Positions 37,362-46,023 of a stretch of 46,169 nucleotides of DNA are shown here, piece by piece. The DNA comes from Pseudomonadota bacterium (GTDB lineage Bacteria > Pseudomonadota > Gammaproteobacteria > Burkholderiales > Sulfuriferulaceae), in assembly GCA_021786845.1 (NCBI GenBank), contig JAJYMO010000080.1, forward strand, positions 1-46,169, given 5' to 3'. The notes below the pieces were generated by a model, which worked only from the letters and a program-made list of their open reading frames with translations, made no database searches and had not been told where the DNA came from. Within the stretch, counting starts at the first letter, position 1. Each line of letters opens with the position of its first letter. The position numbers and the translations under genes are program-made.

Positions 37362-38570
37362 TCATTTATTGTCCTCATCCACGGCCTTTTTCAGCATCTC
37401 GAAGATACCAGGAATGGCTGAAGTCACCCGGTTCCAGTTTGGGATAAGCGGCGTGGTCATTGGGTTTTCCATAAACACTTGCGCTGCAATCGCGATGGCT
37501 CGGGTAAAGGCTTCCACCGCCATGGCCTCTATATGCCTGTCAAATTTGAGTCCATTGATTGCAGCATCCGCTTCGAATTTCATGATCGTATCTTCTGCCT
37601 GCCGCGAGTAAGTGACGAGCAAGGATTTGAATAGACCATCTGAAAATACCACGCCTTCCGATGCAAGGGTTCGAAAGATGGATTTGCAAATATCCACCGT
37701 CATTTTCATCAAGCCCTTGTTTGCATCATCGGCAGAAAGCACTTGATGTTTGTGATCATAGTTCGTGGCGATATCCACCTGACAAACCCGTCGCGGCGAA
37801 TAGTTGCGATGCACTTCGGCAAGGGAACCAACCTCCAGCCCCCAGTCCCACGGAATTCTGTTCACCCGTGCCAAGTCAGTAATCATGCAGAATTCACCTG
37901 CGAGAGGGTAGCGAAAACTGTCGACAAATGCGAGAAAATCATGCTGCCCGACAAGCTGCTGAAGAGACCTGACCAGCGGTGTCATCAATAACCGGGTAAC
38001 GCGCCCGTTCATTTTATCGGATACGCGGCTGTAGTACCCTTTACAAAACACATAGTCCAGATTGGGATTCGCCACCGGGTAACACAACCTGGCGAGCAAT
38101 TCGCGGTTATAGGTGACGATGTCGCAATCATGCAGGGCAATAACGTCGGAACGTCCATGTGCGAGTACATAGCCGTAGGCCAACCATACCGAGCGCCCCT
38201 TGCCGCGCTCGCCCACATTGAATCCGTTGCGGGTGAAAGTTTCATATATTTCGCTTATTCTCTTACCGTCATTGTGGATGATCTTGATTTCCGTCGATAT
38301 CGGTGACATAAATTCGCGCACCCGCTGAAAATCTTTCTCCGAGGCTTTGTCCAGGATAAGTATGATTTCATTCAAATACTTTACCTTGGCAAGCTCCTGC
38401 ACTATTCTCCCCATCGCAGGGCCTTCGAATTCGGAATACAGGGCAGGTAAAACCAGGGCGATAGGCCTGGTCTTGGCGAATTCGTGAAGCTCCGATTCCA
38501 GCCGCTCCAGGGAAGGTTTGCCGAGCTGATGCAACGTCGTGATGATTCCGGTCTGGTAAAAATCAGTCAT
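37362..38570 (-). CDS. gpgS: Glucosyl-3-phosphoglycerate synthase-like glycosyltransferase (GpgS, GT81-like)
   Basis: Expected to join glucose from NDP-glucose to 3-phosphoglycerate, making glucosyl-3-phosphoglycerate, precursor of the compatible solute glucosylglycerate. Family landmarks appear in order: VLPALYSEFEG (residues 40-50), GKG at 123-125, the metal-binding DCD at 148-150, a region around residue 177 (CKGYYSR, then NGRVTRLLMTPL) matching the GpgS acceptor site, PLAGEF at 222-227 and GLEVGSL at 244-250. At 402 residues it is close to archaeal and Persephonella GpgS and longer than the mycobacterial enzyme (about 324). A mannosyl-specific (MpgS) activity is possible. Last gene of a four-gene minus-strand operon. 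Confidence 0.8.
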   Translation of the reverse strand: MTDFYQTGIITTLHQLGKPSLERLESELHEFAKTRPIALVLPALYSEFEGPAMGRIVQELAKVKYLNEIILILDKASEKDFQRVREFMSPISTEIKIIHNDGKRISEIYETFTRNGFNVGERGKGRSVWLAYGYVLAHGRSDVIALHDCDIVTYNRELLARLCYPVANPNLDYVFCKGYYSRVSDKMNGRVTRLLMTPLVRSLQQLVGQHDFLAFVDSFRYPLAGEFCMITDLARVNRIPWDWGLEVGSLAEVHRNYSPRRVCQVDIATNYDHKHQVLSADDANKGLMKMTVDICKSIFRTLASEGVVFSDGLFKSLLVTYSRQAEDTIMKFEADAAINGLKFDRHIEAMAVEAFTRAIAIAAQVFMENPMTTPLIPNWNRVTSAIPGIFEMLKKAVDEDNK

Positions 38571-38584
38571 GGCGAGCCCTTGGC

Positions 38585-39289
38585 TTAAATGTGTTCAATC
38601 TCATCTTTAGGGTGTTCGTCCCCATTTTTTGTAATCTCTTTTTCAATTATTCGCCTGGCTGTATCAATGCCGCCCACGCCGAAAGCGATAGCAAGAGCGA
38701 TCACGATTCCACCAAAAATAATGGAGAAGGCAGCAAACACGATACTGGGGGCGATCTGAAGTTGTTCCATAACCATTGACAGGATCAGCACGATGAGCAA
38801 AGTTTGTATCGCTTCGGCCAGGAGCTTGGCGGAGTGAAAGCCGCTGTTTGCCGCTGCGATCAACACCGCGCGGTTGGCAAACCCAGACAGCATATAGCCG
38901 ATAATCAGGATCATGGCTGCCGAGAGGATACGCGGTATATAACTGAAAAATTGCACCACCAGATGGTCAATTGCCGGTATCTGGAGGGCACTCAGGCCAC
39001 TCATCAAAGTAATGATGACCAGCAGTGAATACACGAGCGTACCTAACATCGCAGAAGGCTTGCTCCACAGGTCACCCTTGCGCATAAGCCTGGTAAAACC
39101 CTTGCGGTCAGACCAAGCGTCGAAATTAACTGCGGCCAGGAATTTTGCGAGCAAGTGTTTGATGATGAGCGCCAGAATGATGCCGACCAGCAGGATCACC
39201 AGCATGGCCAAAAAGTTGGGCACAAACAGCTTGAACTTCATGAGCAATCCCGTCAGCGGATCGAGTATCAGATTGAGAAAATTTTCCAT
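38585..39289 (-). CDS. MscS-type transmembrane-helix membrane protein
   Basis: A 234-residue protein with about five membrane helices and conserved TM-helix (PF05552-like) repeats, such as NFLAMLVILLVGIILALIIKHLLAKFL and YIPRILSAAMILIIGYMLSGF (residues about 25-50 and 115-140). A Gly/Ala-rich last helix (IIFGGIVIALAIAFGVGGIDTARR) looks like the pore helix of MscS. The cytoplasmic beta domain of real MscS is absent. It may be a small osmotic channel or a regulator of one. AAGGAGG lies six bases before the ATG, the strongest ribosome site in the operon. Located between the two glycosyltransferase genes (15 and 18 bases). Confidence 0.75.
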   Translation of the reverse strand: MENFLNLILDPLTGLLMKFKLFVPNFLAMLVILLVGIILALIIKHLLAKFLAAVNFDAWSDRKGFTRLMRKGDLWSKPSAMLGTLVYSLLVIITLMSGLSALQIPAIDHLVVQFFSYIPRILSAAMILIIGYMLSGFANRAVLIAAANSGFHSAKLLAEAIQTLLIVLILSMVMEQLQIAPSIVFAAFSIIFGGIVIALAIAFGVGGIDTARRIIEKEITKNGDEHPKDEIEHI

Positions 39290-39306
39290 AGCATACCTCC
39301 TTGTGG

Positions 39307-40566
39307 TTATTTCCAGCTTGTTGCCAGATAGTCCTTGCGGCTTTCAAATTCCATGCAAAGTTTTTCAATTTCCGCATCTGCTTCTTGTTGCCCCATGTCT
39401 TTGGCCTGCAAGATGAATGAAGCGGTTTTACCGACATAGAGCGGGGTCATGGATTTGATCAGGTGCTCGATGGGCAATGCTCTTTTGTGGAAGGCGAGTG
39501 CATAGTCATAGATTATTCGCGTCCACAAGCCAATGGGAAAATGGAATTCCTCGTCAGTCAGCGTACCCAATCTTTCGACCTCACAAAAATCACCCGTACC
39601 GAGGATATTCAGCCAGATTTCACCCAGATTCCTCAGCCCTTCACGGAATATGATCAGCATCCGCGCAGTGTTGACGTTGACCGGTTCAAGCCCGACGGTG
39701 TACTCAAAACCGAAAGCCGGAACCGGTTCAGAGCCACGTATCGGCATCCACACATCGTGATACGTCTCCATCAGCTCGAAAGTTGCGCTGACCACTTGGT
39801 AGAGCATACTGCTCAGGTCGGCGCCGGGATCTTTTGCATCGTGGATCTTGGCACCCAGAAACGACTGGGTGACCTTGAAACCGTTCGCAATCGCCGTCGT
39901 GGTCATCCAGACATCAATGCCGAAACGCGCGACATCTGTTTGCCACACATCTTTGCCCAGATAAAATCGCGCCAGGCTTCCCGAAAAACCAAAATCGCCG
40001 CCTATGGGCTGGCGCACGCGTCTGCCGTAGAGCGCGCGGGTGAGCGGGTAGACAATACTATTGGTGATGGTACCGTCGAATTTGTGCCGATGATACAGTG
40101 GCGAAACGTAATCGTAGCCGCCATTCAATACTGGTGCCACCAAGAGTTCGATCCACTCCGGGGTAATGCTCCTGAGGTCTGAATCAACGACGACACAAGC
40201 TTTTGCATTCAGCAGCCCGGCAATCTCGAAAATACTATGAAAGGCGCTGCCTTTACCGGGAATACCCATATAGGGGAATACAATCTTGGTGATGGGCGAT
40301 ACACGGTGGCGCAAAAATATGGCGTTGAAATTTTCAAACGAGGCGTTATGCACCACATCGCTGGTACCATCGATGGAGCCTCCATCTGAATTGACGATCA
40401 CCGCCTTGTGCTCAGGAAAGTATTTTGCCAGCCCTCCTTGCACCGCCCTCACCACATGTCCGATGGTGCGGGCGTTATTGTAGCTGGGAATGCCGACGAC
40501 GATCTCGGCCTGACCTATGCGTTCGATCTGTTGAGCCACTTCCGCTCTGAAGGTGGCAGTTTTCAT
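39307..40566 (-). CDS. Second GT-A glycosyltransferase of the glyceryl-glycoside operon
   Basis: A 419-residue GT2-fold protein: nucleotide-binding GIPSYNNARTIGHVV (residues 25-39), NSDGGSIDGTSD (59-70), GKG at 104-106 and a DSD at 128-130 (VVDSDLRSITPEW). The C-terminal half is helical. GKG followed by D-x-D matches GpgS organisation, so the enzyme is related to sugar-phosphoglycerate synthases. It could add a second sugar (as MggA does in mannosylglucosylglycerate) or be an alternative synthase. I cannot decide between these. It follows the fusion gene by 96 bases and has AAGAGG upstream. Confidence 0.7.
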   Translation of the reverse strand: MKTATFRAEVAQQIERIGQAEIVVGIPSYNNARTIGHVVRAVQGGLAKYFPEHKAVIVNSDGGSIDGTSDVVHNASFENFNAIFLRHRVSPITKIVFPYMGIPGKGSAFHSIFEIAGLLNAKACVVVDSDLRSITPEWIELLVAPVLNGGYDYVSPLYHRHKFDGTITNSIVYPLTRALYGRRVRQPIGGDFGFSGSLARFYLGKDVWQTDVARFGIDVWMTTTAIANGFKVTQSFLGAKIHDAKDPGADLSSMLYQVVSATFELMETYHDVWMPIRGSEPVPAFGFEYTVGLEPVNVNTARMLIIFREGLRNLGEIWLNILGTGDFCEVERLGTLTDEEFHFPIGLWTRIIYDYALAFHKRALPIEHLIKSMTPLYVGKTASFILQAKDMGQQEADAEIEKLCMEFESRKDYLATSWK

Positions 40567-40662
40567 TTCTGTAAACCTCTTGAAGAAATCATTCCTGCTG
40601 CACGGGCACTCGCTCTCCGATAAAAATATTCTTTGACGAGTTTACACATTAACATCTGTACG

Positions 40663-42819
40663 TTACCCCACTAAAAGCTCATCTGGCTGTAATAACACAA
40701 TCTGCATATCCATTACGTTGGTGCCGGTCGGTCCTGTTTTGAGGTGAGTGTGTGCATCGGCCATGGTGTCGAATTGCTGAAAGAAAGTATAGGAGTCATT
40801 TTGGTCGAGATGGCGAAGTGGTTCTATACCCAAATTCCGCGCACGCGTTGCCGTGCTTCCATCAACCACTGCCCCTGCGGCATCGGTCGGTCCATCGCCG
40901 CCATCAGTTCCCGCAGATAAAAGCGACACTCCCCGAGTGCCCTCGATCTCCAGAGCAAAGGCCAAGGCAAGTTCCTGATTCCTGCCGCCTTTACCGGTGC
41001 CACGTACGGTAACGGTGGTTTCACCGCCGAACAGCAGGCAGCGTTGCTCGCCCAGTAGCATCACGGCCAGTTCTGCACGTGAGATTTGCGCCAGAAAACC
41101 TGCCGCATCACGCGCTTCGCCCTGGAGCGTGGCGGAAATCATCTTCGCATGATACCCCATTTGCCCTGCCTTTTTTTCTGCAGCGGTCAGTGCCTGACGA
41201 TTGCTGGCAATCATCGCGTTGTGTACTTTATCCAGACAGGGATCATTTTCTTTCACGGTTTCTGGTTCCTGTCCGATGATGCCACGTTGCAGATAGTCTG
41301 CTACACGCGACGAAAGTTTCTTCTGTAAGCCATATTTCGTGATCACCGCCCATGCCCCGGCATAAGTCGAGTTGTCATAGGCCGTTGGCCCGGATGCGAT
41401 GACATCGAGCGGATCGCCGATCACATCGGAGACTATCAACGTGAGCACCTGCGCCGGATAGGCTGCCTGTGCCAGTCTGCCACCCTTTACCAGGGACAGA
41501 TGTTTGCGCACTGCGTTCAGTTCGTTAATAGATGCCCCCCCTCTCAGCAGCAGTTCGGTCGTATCCTGCTTGTCTCGCAGCGACAGTCCGGTGGCGGGCG
41601 CTACCAGCAGCGCAGACGCGCCACCCGAGAGCAGACAAATGAGCAGCGTCTTTTCATCGGCGGCATTCGCCATTTTCAGGATACTTTGTGTACCCGCTAT
41701 GCCGGCCTCGTTCGGAACGGGATGCGCCGCCTCCACTTGTTTGATCATGGATAATGGCACCGTGTGCCCTGCCTTGACCACGATCAGTCCGGCTGAAATC
41801 TTTTTGCCGAACAGCATCTCGATGGCTTGCGCCATGCGCGCCGTGGCCTTGCCCGCACCGATCACAACGATGCGCTCATACGCTGCGAGGTCGTACTTTG
41901 CACCGCCCACCAGTAATTGTCCGTGCTCGACGCTGACCGCATTGAGTACCGCGTTGTACGGATCGACTGCCGCCAATGCGGCATGGAAAATAGCATGCAT
42001 AGCGTGCCGGTTCACACATGGCGCTTGCACCAGCAATTGCAACATGGTTTCATTCCAGCCCGCAGGGCCTGGCAGTCGCGTCTTCTGTAGACCCGGGATT
42101 TTGATGCGTGCATCACAACTTCCGTCTGCATGTCTGACCAGCACAGCGCGATCCACCGCCTTCAGCATCGGAAGATCATTCAGACTATCACCCAGACCAA
42201 TGCTTGTGACCGCACCATACTGCTTTTCGTAGAGGCTTTTCAAGATGTTTACGGCACGTCCCTTATCGTGATTGCCCATGACGTGAAAGATGCGTCCCTG
42301 GGTCCAGCGCAGGTTTATCGATTCAATCGCGTGCAGGAAGTGCTCATTGGGTGCGCCTTCAAATATGAATGGTTCATCGAAATCGCGCTGTTTCGCCAAG
42401 TGGGCTTCTGCCCGGGGAAGTCCGGTTAATTCGGCAACCTCCTCGTTGCTCATGTCGGCAAAACCCCGCACTTGAACCGGGAACCGTTTTCGCAGACGGG
42501 CGAAATGGTACAGGATGTCCACATAAGGGGTGCCGAGGGTGATGACCGAGTAACCATCCAGCGCCCTGGCTTCGACTGGCACGGAAAAATATCCCTGAGG
42601 AATAAAAATTCCGCCGCCATTTTCGGAAATGAACGGGTGTCGGTTATTCAGGAGTTGGCGGTATCTCACAATCTCCGCGCGCGTCTTGCTGGAACAAAGA
42701 ATCAGCGGAATATCACGATCCTGAATCAGTTTTAGGGCAGGCAACGCATTTTTAAAGGAGTAGCTCTTCGAATCGAGCAAGGTTCCGTCCATGTCGGTGA
42801 AAAGGATCATGTTCTGCAT
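40663..42819 (-). CDS. Fusion of sugar-3-phosphoglycerate phosphatase (HAD) and glycerate kinase
   Basis: Two enzymes in one 718-residue chain. Residues 1-265 are a HAD phosphatase of the mannosyl/glucosyl-3-phosphoglycerate phosphatase type: DMDGT (9-13, both catalytic Asp), SSKTRAEI (43-50), SENGGGIFIP (65-74), and GLGDSLNDLPM near 208-218. Residues about 271-718 are a type II glycerate kinase (DUF4147 + MOFRL): VIGAGKATARM (319-329), LSGGASALL (397-405), GRNQELALA and AGTDGGDGPTDAAG. A short Pro/Gly-rich linker joins them. The kinase could phosphorylate glycerate released from the solute. GAGGAAG just before the ATG fixes the start. First gene of the operon. Confidence 0.85.
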   Translation of the reverse strand: MQNMILFTDMDGTLLDSKSYSFKNALPALKLIQDRDIPLILCSSKTRAEIVRYRQLLNNRHPFISENGGGIFIPQGYFSVPVEARALDGYSVITLGTPYVDILYHFARLRKRFPVQVRGFADMSNEEVAELTGLPRAEAHLAKQRDFDEPFIFEGAPNEHFLHAIESINLRWTQGRIFHVMGNHDKGRAVNILKSLYEKQYGAVTSIGLGDSLNDLPMLKAVDRAVLVRHADGSCDARIKIPGLQKTRLPGPAGWNETMLQLLVQAPCVNRHAMHAIFHAALAAVDPYNAVLNAVSVEHGQLLVGGAKYDLAAYERIVVIGAGKATARMAQAIEMLFGKKISAGLIVVKAGHTVPLSMIKQVEAAHPVPNEAGIAGTQSILKMANAADEKTLLICLLSGGASALLVAPATGLSLRDKQDTTELLLRGGASINELNAVRKHLSLVKGGRLAQAAYPAQVLTLIVSDVIGDPLDVIASGPTAYDNSTYAGAWAVITKYGLQKKLSSRVADYLQRGIIGQEPETVKENDPCLDKVHNAMIASNRQALTAAEKKAGQMGYHAKMISATLQGEARDAAGFLAQISRAELAVMLLGEQRCLLFGGETTVTVRGTGKGGRNQELALAFALEIEGTRGVSLLSAGTDGGDGPTDAAGAVVDGSTATRARNLGIEPLRHLDQNDSYTFFQQFDTMADAHTHLKTGPTGTNVMDMQIVLLQPDELLVG

Positions 42820-42928
42820 TTGCTTCCTCAGTTGGTGTTGTGGAGAACAAGCTGCCAGTTATGTGTCAATGAGCGTTTAATTTTTCCCATGATTCAGCGC
42901 GTATTTTCCAGCGCCAAATTTCAAAAAT

Positions 42929-42945
42929 TGCTTATAACATAAGCA
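42929..42945. promoter_or_regulatory. 17-base palindrome upstream of the glyceryl-glycoside operon
   Basis: TGCTTATAACATAAGCA has perfect 7-bp arms and a 3-base centre, a good operator shape. A second half-site-like GCTTAT occurs at 42965-42970. It lies about 110 bases before the fusion gene start. No clear promoter was found in 42820-43205, which contains no supported gene. Confidence 0.45.
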
Positions 42946-43205
42946 TTCCAAGAGTTTTTATCACGTGCTTATTTTGTCATAAAATGGAAATTTTGCGCGC
43001 TGTTTGACAGGACAAGAAATCCAACCAACCTCATCTTATGAATGGATACGGTCCCAAAACCAATTTTCAACCTGGATGACGATTCCCTCACCTGTCTCGC
43101 TCAACCGCCAGAATGATCCAGGCCAACCCCGGATTGCAAATAGCCGAAAAAAAATACAAAACTCCTTGTTTAACAAATATTTTTTTAAATTGACGCGACT
43201 GGGTG

Positions 43206-44315
43206 TTACTGTTTAGCCCCCAGCGCCGTCGCACGATGTCGGCTCGCAGCACCCGCCTGTTTTTCAATGGCTTTATCCCAATCTGAACTCACCCATCCAT
43301 TGAGATGCTTCAACGTCAACTCACCGAGTGCTTGAATCCATGCCGAATTTTCATTGAGTGCAGGAATATAATGGAATTCGCCGCCGCCAGCCGTGATGAA
43401 TTCGTTTTTGACTTCGATGGCGATTTCTTCCAAAGTCTCAAGGCAATCCGCCACAAATCCGGGACACACCACATCGACTCTGCGGGTTTTGGCATGACCG
43501 AGTTCAACCAGTGTTGTCGCTGTATAGGGTTTCATCCATTCCGCACGACCAAAGCGCGATTGAAAGGTCATGCGATATTCGTCTACAGACAGGTCCAGCG
43601 CTTCAGCCAGCAAACGCCCCGTTTTATGGCACTCACAGTGGTAAGGATCACCTTTGTCCTGGGTATAACGCGGCACACCGTGGAAACTCATCACGAGGAT
43701 GTCAGGCCGACCCGTTTGCTGCCAGTGTTTTTTAATGTGGATGGCCAGTGCAGCAATATAACCGGGGTCATCGTGGAAGTGTTTAATGGTTCGCAATTCG
43801 GGCTGGTTACGTTTCCCCATAAAATAACGGCACACATCGTCCATCGCTGAAGCAGTACTGCTGGCGGCATATTGTGGATACAGGGGCAAACACAGAACAC
43901 GATCACAGCCCTGTTCGCCCATACGACTTAATGCACTGTCTATAGATGGATTACCGTAGCGCATGGCGTAATCCACCACAAAAGGAGATTTGACGCGTTC
44001 ACCTAACCAGCCCTGCAGCAGTTTGGCCTGTTTTTCTGTATGAAAACGCAAGGGAGAACCCTCGTGCGCATCCCAGATGCTGGCATATTTTTCAGCAGAT
44101 TTTTTGGGTCGTGTTTGTAAAATGATGCCATTCAGTATCAGCCACCACAGCGCTCGCGGAATTTCAACCACACGCGGATCTGACAGGAATTGCTTGAGAT
44201 AAAGTTTCACCGCCTGCGGCGTTGGCGCATCAGGCGTGCCGAGGTTGATTAACAATATGCCGGTTTTGGCCACATTGCCATGCGTATAGTCAGGTTCTTT
44301 GCGATAGTGGCTCAT
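43206..44315 (-). CDS. hemH: Ferrochelatase
   Basis: Inserts ferrous iron into protoporphyrin IX to make heme. Length of 369 residues. It begins [20 protein letters not shown], and the catalytic His lies in [17 protein letters not shown]. Further conserved pieces are RYGNPSI and [16 protein letters not shown]. The start ATG overlaps the upstream stop as ATGA, so it is coupled to the peroxiredoxin gene. Confidence 0.96.
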   Translation of the reverse strand: MSHYRKEPDYTHGNVAKTGILLINLGTPDAPTPQAVKLYLKQFLSDPRVVEIPRALWWLILNGIILQTRPKKSAEKYASIWDAHEGSPLRFHTEKQAKLLQGWLGERVKSPFVVDYAMRYGNPSIDSALSRMGEQGCDRVLCLPLYPQYAASSTASAMDDVCRYFMGKRNQPELRTIKHFHDDPGYIAALAIHIKKHWQQTGRPDILVMSFHGVPRYTQDKGDPYHCECHKTGRLLAEALDLSVDEYRMTFQSRFGRAEWMKPYTATTLVELGHAKTRRVDVVCPGFVADCLETLEEIAIEVKNEFITAGGGEFHYIPALNENSAWIQALGELTLKHLNGWVSSDWDKAIEKQAGAASRHRATALGAKQ

Positions 44316-44896
44316 GGTGTGATCGAAGGTAAAGTAGATGGTGAAGAATCGGGTTTGCCTGACGCTGCAGACCCTGTCAGTGCAGCCAAATCTTTCAGCA
44401 CCTCATTCGCGTGTTTCTGTGCATTCACCCCGGTATAAACCCTGGCAATTTTCCCCTGGGGATTGATAATGAATGTGTTGCGTCGGGCAAATCGAACCAG
44501 AAACAGATTGGTCAACGAACCATAACGTGCCGCCACGACGCCATCCTGATCCGCCAACAGCGGAAAAGACAAATGATGTTTCCGGGCAAATTGCGCATGA
44601 CTGTCGGCATCGTCCACACTCACCCCCAACACCGCAGCACCCATGGCGTGAATCTGCGCCATGTCATCACGGAAAGCACACGCTTCGGTGGTGCAGTGCG
44701 GGGTATTGTCTTTGGGATAAAAATATAACACCACCCACTTCCCGCGATAATCAGCAAGCCGCTGAAGCTGTCCATGCTGGTCTGTCAAAGAAAAAACCGG
44801 CGCATCCTGCCCCACTTTGGGAAGATCTGTCGCATGGCTGCTCCGCAACCACATCAAGCCAAGCAACAAACCAACCACCATTAAATAAATTTTCAA
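44312..44896 (-). CDS. Exported BCP/PrxQ-type peroxiredoxin
   Basis: A 194-residue thiol peroxidase of the BCP type. The core is AhpC/TSA-like, with the peroxidatic cysteine in PHCTTEAC (usually PGCTTEAC) and the nearby resolving cysteine EAC five residues on. An N-terminal signal peptide ([22 protein letters not shown]) points to export to the periplasm. The start codon is TTG (44896): AAGGG lies ten bases upstream, and the next ATG (44881) has no ribosome site and would lose the Lys of the n-region. Coupled to hemH by ATGA overlap. Confidence 0.85.
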   Translation of the reverse strand: MKIYLMVVGLLLGLMWLRSSHATDLPKVGQDAPVFSLTDQHGQLQRLADYRGKWVVLYFYPKDNTPHCTTEACAFRDDMAQIHAMGAAVLGVSVDDADSHAQFARKHHLSFPLLADQDGVVAARYGSLTNLFLVRFARRNTFIINPQGKIARVYTGVNAQKHANEVLKDLAALTGSAASGKPDSSPSTLPSITP

Positions 44897-45473
44897 AACC
44901 TGTATCCCTTCTTTTTTACCTGTTCAGCACTGGGTAAAAAGCGGTATAGCGCGCTTAAAACAGGATATGCGCCAGACACTTCGACCATCACAAATTCAGC
45001 GACTGTCTGTCAGCCCTTTATGTCGCCACACAGCACGTAACAAAAAAGGTCAAGAATTAATCCCGACCTTTTAAACTGGGTGGCGTCTCTATAAACAAAT
45101 ATTTTAACTTATTGTTTTATATTTAATTTATCAACAACGCCCTTCGGAGTCCTCCGAAGATCGCCCCGGTAAAAACGATGTGACAACTTTTTTGTTGATG
45201 CGCAAGATCAGATCGGAATTATATACACGTTGCGCTCATTCATGCTTGATATTTTCCAGTCATCACAACCCCCTTGTTATCCAGGCGCAAGGGTGTAAAA
45301 AATGGTTATTCAGCCAGACACGCCTCTGCCAAATGACGCCTTTTGAGTACGGAAATATTATTTAACGACCATATCGCAGCATTGATGCGAGTGGTAATTA
45401 CCACATTCAAACTGATGATGGCATAATGCCAGCAGTACCTGGCACTCATTATTCACTTAACAAGGATGACAAC
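44897..45473 (+). other. Intergenic region with hairpins upstream of hupB
   Basis: Two hairpins stand out. AAAAGGTC (45044-45051) pairs with GACCTTTT (45065-45072), ending in T/A and possibly a terminator. CTTCGGAG (45142-45149) pairs with CTCCGAAG (45152-45159) with a 2-base loop. CAAC-T6-GTTG follows near 45187-45200. No gene is supported; the 61-codon frame at 45180 is doubtful. The promoter and operator of hupB lie at its end. Confidence 0.5.
45391..45430 (+). promoter_or_regulatory. Promoter with overlapping palindrome for hupB
   Basis: GTGGTAATTACCAC (45391-45404) is a perfect 14-base palindrome. It overlaps a -35-like TTACCA (45398-45403); a -10 CATAAT follows 18 bases later (45422-45427) and lies in a second small palindrome GGCATAATGCC (45420-45430). 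Overlap with -35 suggests repressor control. Confidence 0.45.
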
Positions 45474-45746
45474 ATGAACAAATCAGAACTGATTAGCATT
45501 TTAGCCACAGAAGCCGACGTCACCAAAGCGGTCGCAGAAAAAGCATTGAATGCCATCACCCAAGGCATTACAGGGGCACTTAAAAACGGTGATGATGTCA
45601 CTTTAGTCGGCTTCGGTACGTTCAAAGTCAGTAAACGTGCTGCGCGTACGGGTCGTAACCCTAAAACAGGCGAACCGCTGGAAATTGCTGCGTGTAATAG
45701 CCCCAGTTTTAGTGCAGGCAAAACATTAAAAGAAGCCATAAATTAA
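45474..45746 (+). CDS. hupB: DNA-binding protein HU
   Basis: A 90-residue nucleoid protein. AAGGA about eight bases upstream fixes the ATG at 45474. [30 protein letters not shown] and [13 protein letters not shown] are all typical HU sequences. The DNA-binding arm carries RNPKTGEP, as in HU-beta. Either hupA or hupB would fit; the symbol is by resemblance to HU-beta. It bends DNA non-specifically. Confidence 0.95.
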   Translation: MNKSELISILATEADVTKAVAEKALNAITQGITGALKNGDDVTLVGFGTFKVSKRAARTGRNPKTGEPLEIAACNSPSFSAGKTLKEAIN

Positions 45747-45781
45747 TCGCACTTGTTTGCGAACGTGACCATGGCAGACTT

Positions 45782-45801
45782 TGCGGTGAAATTGCACCGC
45801 A
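45782..45801 (+). terminator. Hairpin after hupB
   Basis: TGCGGTG/CACCGCA (45782-45788, 45795-45801) encloses a 6-base loop and is followed by a G/T-rich tract without a pure T-run. It lies 36 bases past the hupB stop. Nothing else clear is seen to 46023. Confidence 0.45.
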
Positions 45802-46023
45802 GTGGTTTGTTGGTGCAACAATTTGGTTTTACAGGGACCAGACTGCTGGGAATTTATCGCTCAGGCTTATTTCGCAGCAGGTTGCTGTTTGCTATCTGGC
45901 AATAAATGGGTATTGAACATCCCTTATAATCAGCCCCCTCATCTTTGGCAATACGGCACAGAATGGCCGGTCCGACAATACTAAAGATGAGGGCCATGAG
46001 TTGTCTAAAATCGATCTGGATGA

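Noticed and set aside
41504-42232. 242-codon frame opposite the fusion gene
   Set aside because: Antisense to a protein with clear catalytic motifs; composition rich in Ser and Cys, as in shadow frames.
43004-43216. 70-codon plus-strand ORF before the 3' end of hemH
   Set aside because: No ribosome site, no domain, and it runs into the end of hemH.
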